Source: Palaemon carinicauda
Lineage: Eukaryota > Arthropoda > Malacostraca > Decapoda > Palaemonidae
Direction of reading: 5' to 3'
Length of the DNA: 64,000 nucleotides
NCBI RefSeq assembly: GCF_036898095.1
Contig: NC_090746.1
Coordinates: forward strand, 50,383,096 to 50,447,095
Shown piece after piece: positions 63,462 through 64,000 of this stretch. Position numbers and translations under genes: made by a program. Under the pieces are notes generated by a model. It saw only the letters and a program-made list of their open reading frames with translations. It searched no databases and had not been told where the DNA came from. Numbering within the stretch: position 1 is the stretch's first letter; every line of letters starts with the position of its first letter.

Positions 63462-63483
63462 TATTTAAAGAACATGTTAACAT
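62590..63483. repeat. Large inverted repeat (arms about 62590-62977 and 63092-63483)
   Basis: The left arm starts GTTCTTTAAATAAA and ends at TAACGTACCGTAACT; the right arm is its complement with substitutions and unequal CT/GA runs. The loop is about 114 bp and A-rich. Each arm includes AACTCGTTGACGCTGTTA in one orientation. Confidence 0.88.
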
Positions 63484-63827
63484 CATGTCTACCTTCTCGC
63501 CGATCATCCGTCTCCTCCTGGCGTAGCAAATCCTACACCTGCGTTGGCCTGTCTCTAAGGTAAAGTGACAATAAAAACACATTTTTTATTTATTTCTTTA
63601 TAATTATCTTTTTTACATCCTTATTTCATATTATGCAGTTATGCTATTATGTGTAATTATATGTAGTAATTTATTATGGAGTTGTTATAGGTTTTTGGGG
63701 TGTGGAACAAATTATACAACTTACTGTACAGTGTATTCTTATGGGAATATTTGCTCCAACATACGATTGTTTTAACATACGAAGCAGTTTCTGGAACGAA
63801 TTAAGATCGTATGTAGAGGTTCCACTG

Positions 63828-63849
63828 TATATATATATATATATATATG

Positions 63850-63880
<31 letters not shown>

Positions 63881-63899
63881 ATAATATATATATATGTAC

Positions 63900-63996
<97 letters not shown>

Positions 63997-64000
63997 GTAT
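63828..64000. repeat. TA/TG microsatellite to the window end
   Basis: TA repeats with a TG run at 63919-63934. The repeat continues past the window. Confidence 0.95.

Larger units (their letters stand above)
61886..63827 (+). mobile_element. Deleted Tigger-like transposon carrying a large hairpin
   Basis: The TIRs CAGTGGAACCTCTACATACGA are inverted at 61886 and 63827; TA is duplicated (61884-61885 and 63828-63829). Only the N-terminal part of the transposase remains. The rest is replaced by an inverted repeat of about 390-bp arms. It is non-autonomous and probably mobilised by a related Tigger. Confidence 0.9.

Noticed and set aside
1..64000. tRNA or rRNA genes
   Set aside because: No cloverleaf or rRNA core sequence could be recognised. 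The only tRNA-like text is the 18-base BEL primer site.

Overview
The window is eukaryotic repeat-rich DNA, most likely from a decapod crustacean. I infer this from the character of the repeats: a decapod-type LINE, DIRS, BEL/Pao, CsRn1-like and other Gypsy elements, Tigger/pogo transposons, long ATT, GA and TA microsatellites, and CCTAACCTAACC runs resembling the arthropod TTAGG telomere motif. I see no confident host gene, no tRNA or rRNA, and no prokaryotic-style operon. Almost everything recognisable is a mobile element, several of them nested with readable boundaries.

Region 1 (1-16194). A broken LINE fragment (1-905) abuts a DIRS-like tyrosine-recombinase retrotransposon, copy 1 (908-15745). 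A young, apparently intact Gypsy element on the minus strand (2741-8639) sits inside the DIRS leader with a 5-bp target duplication, TCAGC. The Gypsy leader carries a 457-bp fold-back MITE (7527-7983) flanked by a perfect 9-bp duplication. Downstream are the decayed gag, RT-RNase H and recombinase frames of DIRS copy 1.

Region 2 (16195-31583). A BEL/Pao LTR element lies between 5-bp duplications (ATTTC). Its 5' LTR is split by DIRS copy 2 (17049-24107). Its 3' LTR preserves the uninterrupted sequence, so the window holds both the filled and the empty DIRS integration site. The junctions show no duplication beyond a shared TTTTTG and agree with the circle junction stored in the element's internal complementary region (ICR).

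Region 3 (31600-42269). An LTR element lacking a visible RNase H domain (31676-36629, minus) is inserted in the ATT tail of a retroposed repeat. A second copy of that repeat follows. Next is a CsRn1-like Gypsy element (38550-42269, minus) that has lost gag and part of its 5' LTR.

Region 4 (42270-49266). Mostly non-coding: a 153-bp tandem duplication, a GC-rich satellite with 112-bp period and strong hairpins, a small zinc-ribbon-like ORF, a 73-bp duplication and 460 bp of TA/TATG microsatellite.

Region 5 (49267-64000). A third, different DIRS-like element (49267-60720) has its ICR split by an intact Tigger/pogo transposon (56543-60425). The window ends with a deleted Tigger derivative (61886-63827) that contains a near-900-bp hairpin, then TA repeats.

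The elements do not form a pathway. Their shared interest is nested insertion, with enough intact boundaries to read the integration mechanism and relative ages. Apparently intact reading frames are the Gypsy polyprotein at 3266-7306, the Tigger transposase at 57571-59436, the recombinases of DIRS copy 2 and the third DIRS element, and most of the pol frame at 39058-41991.
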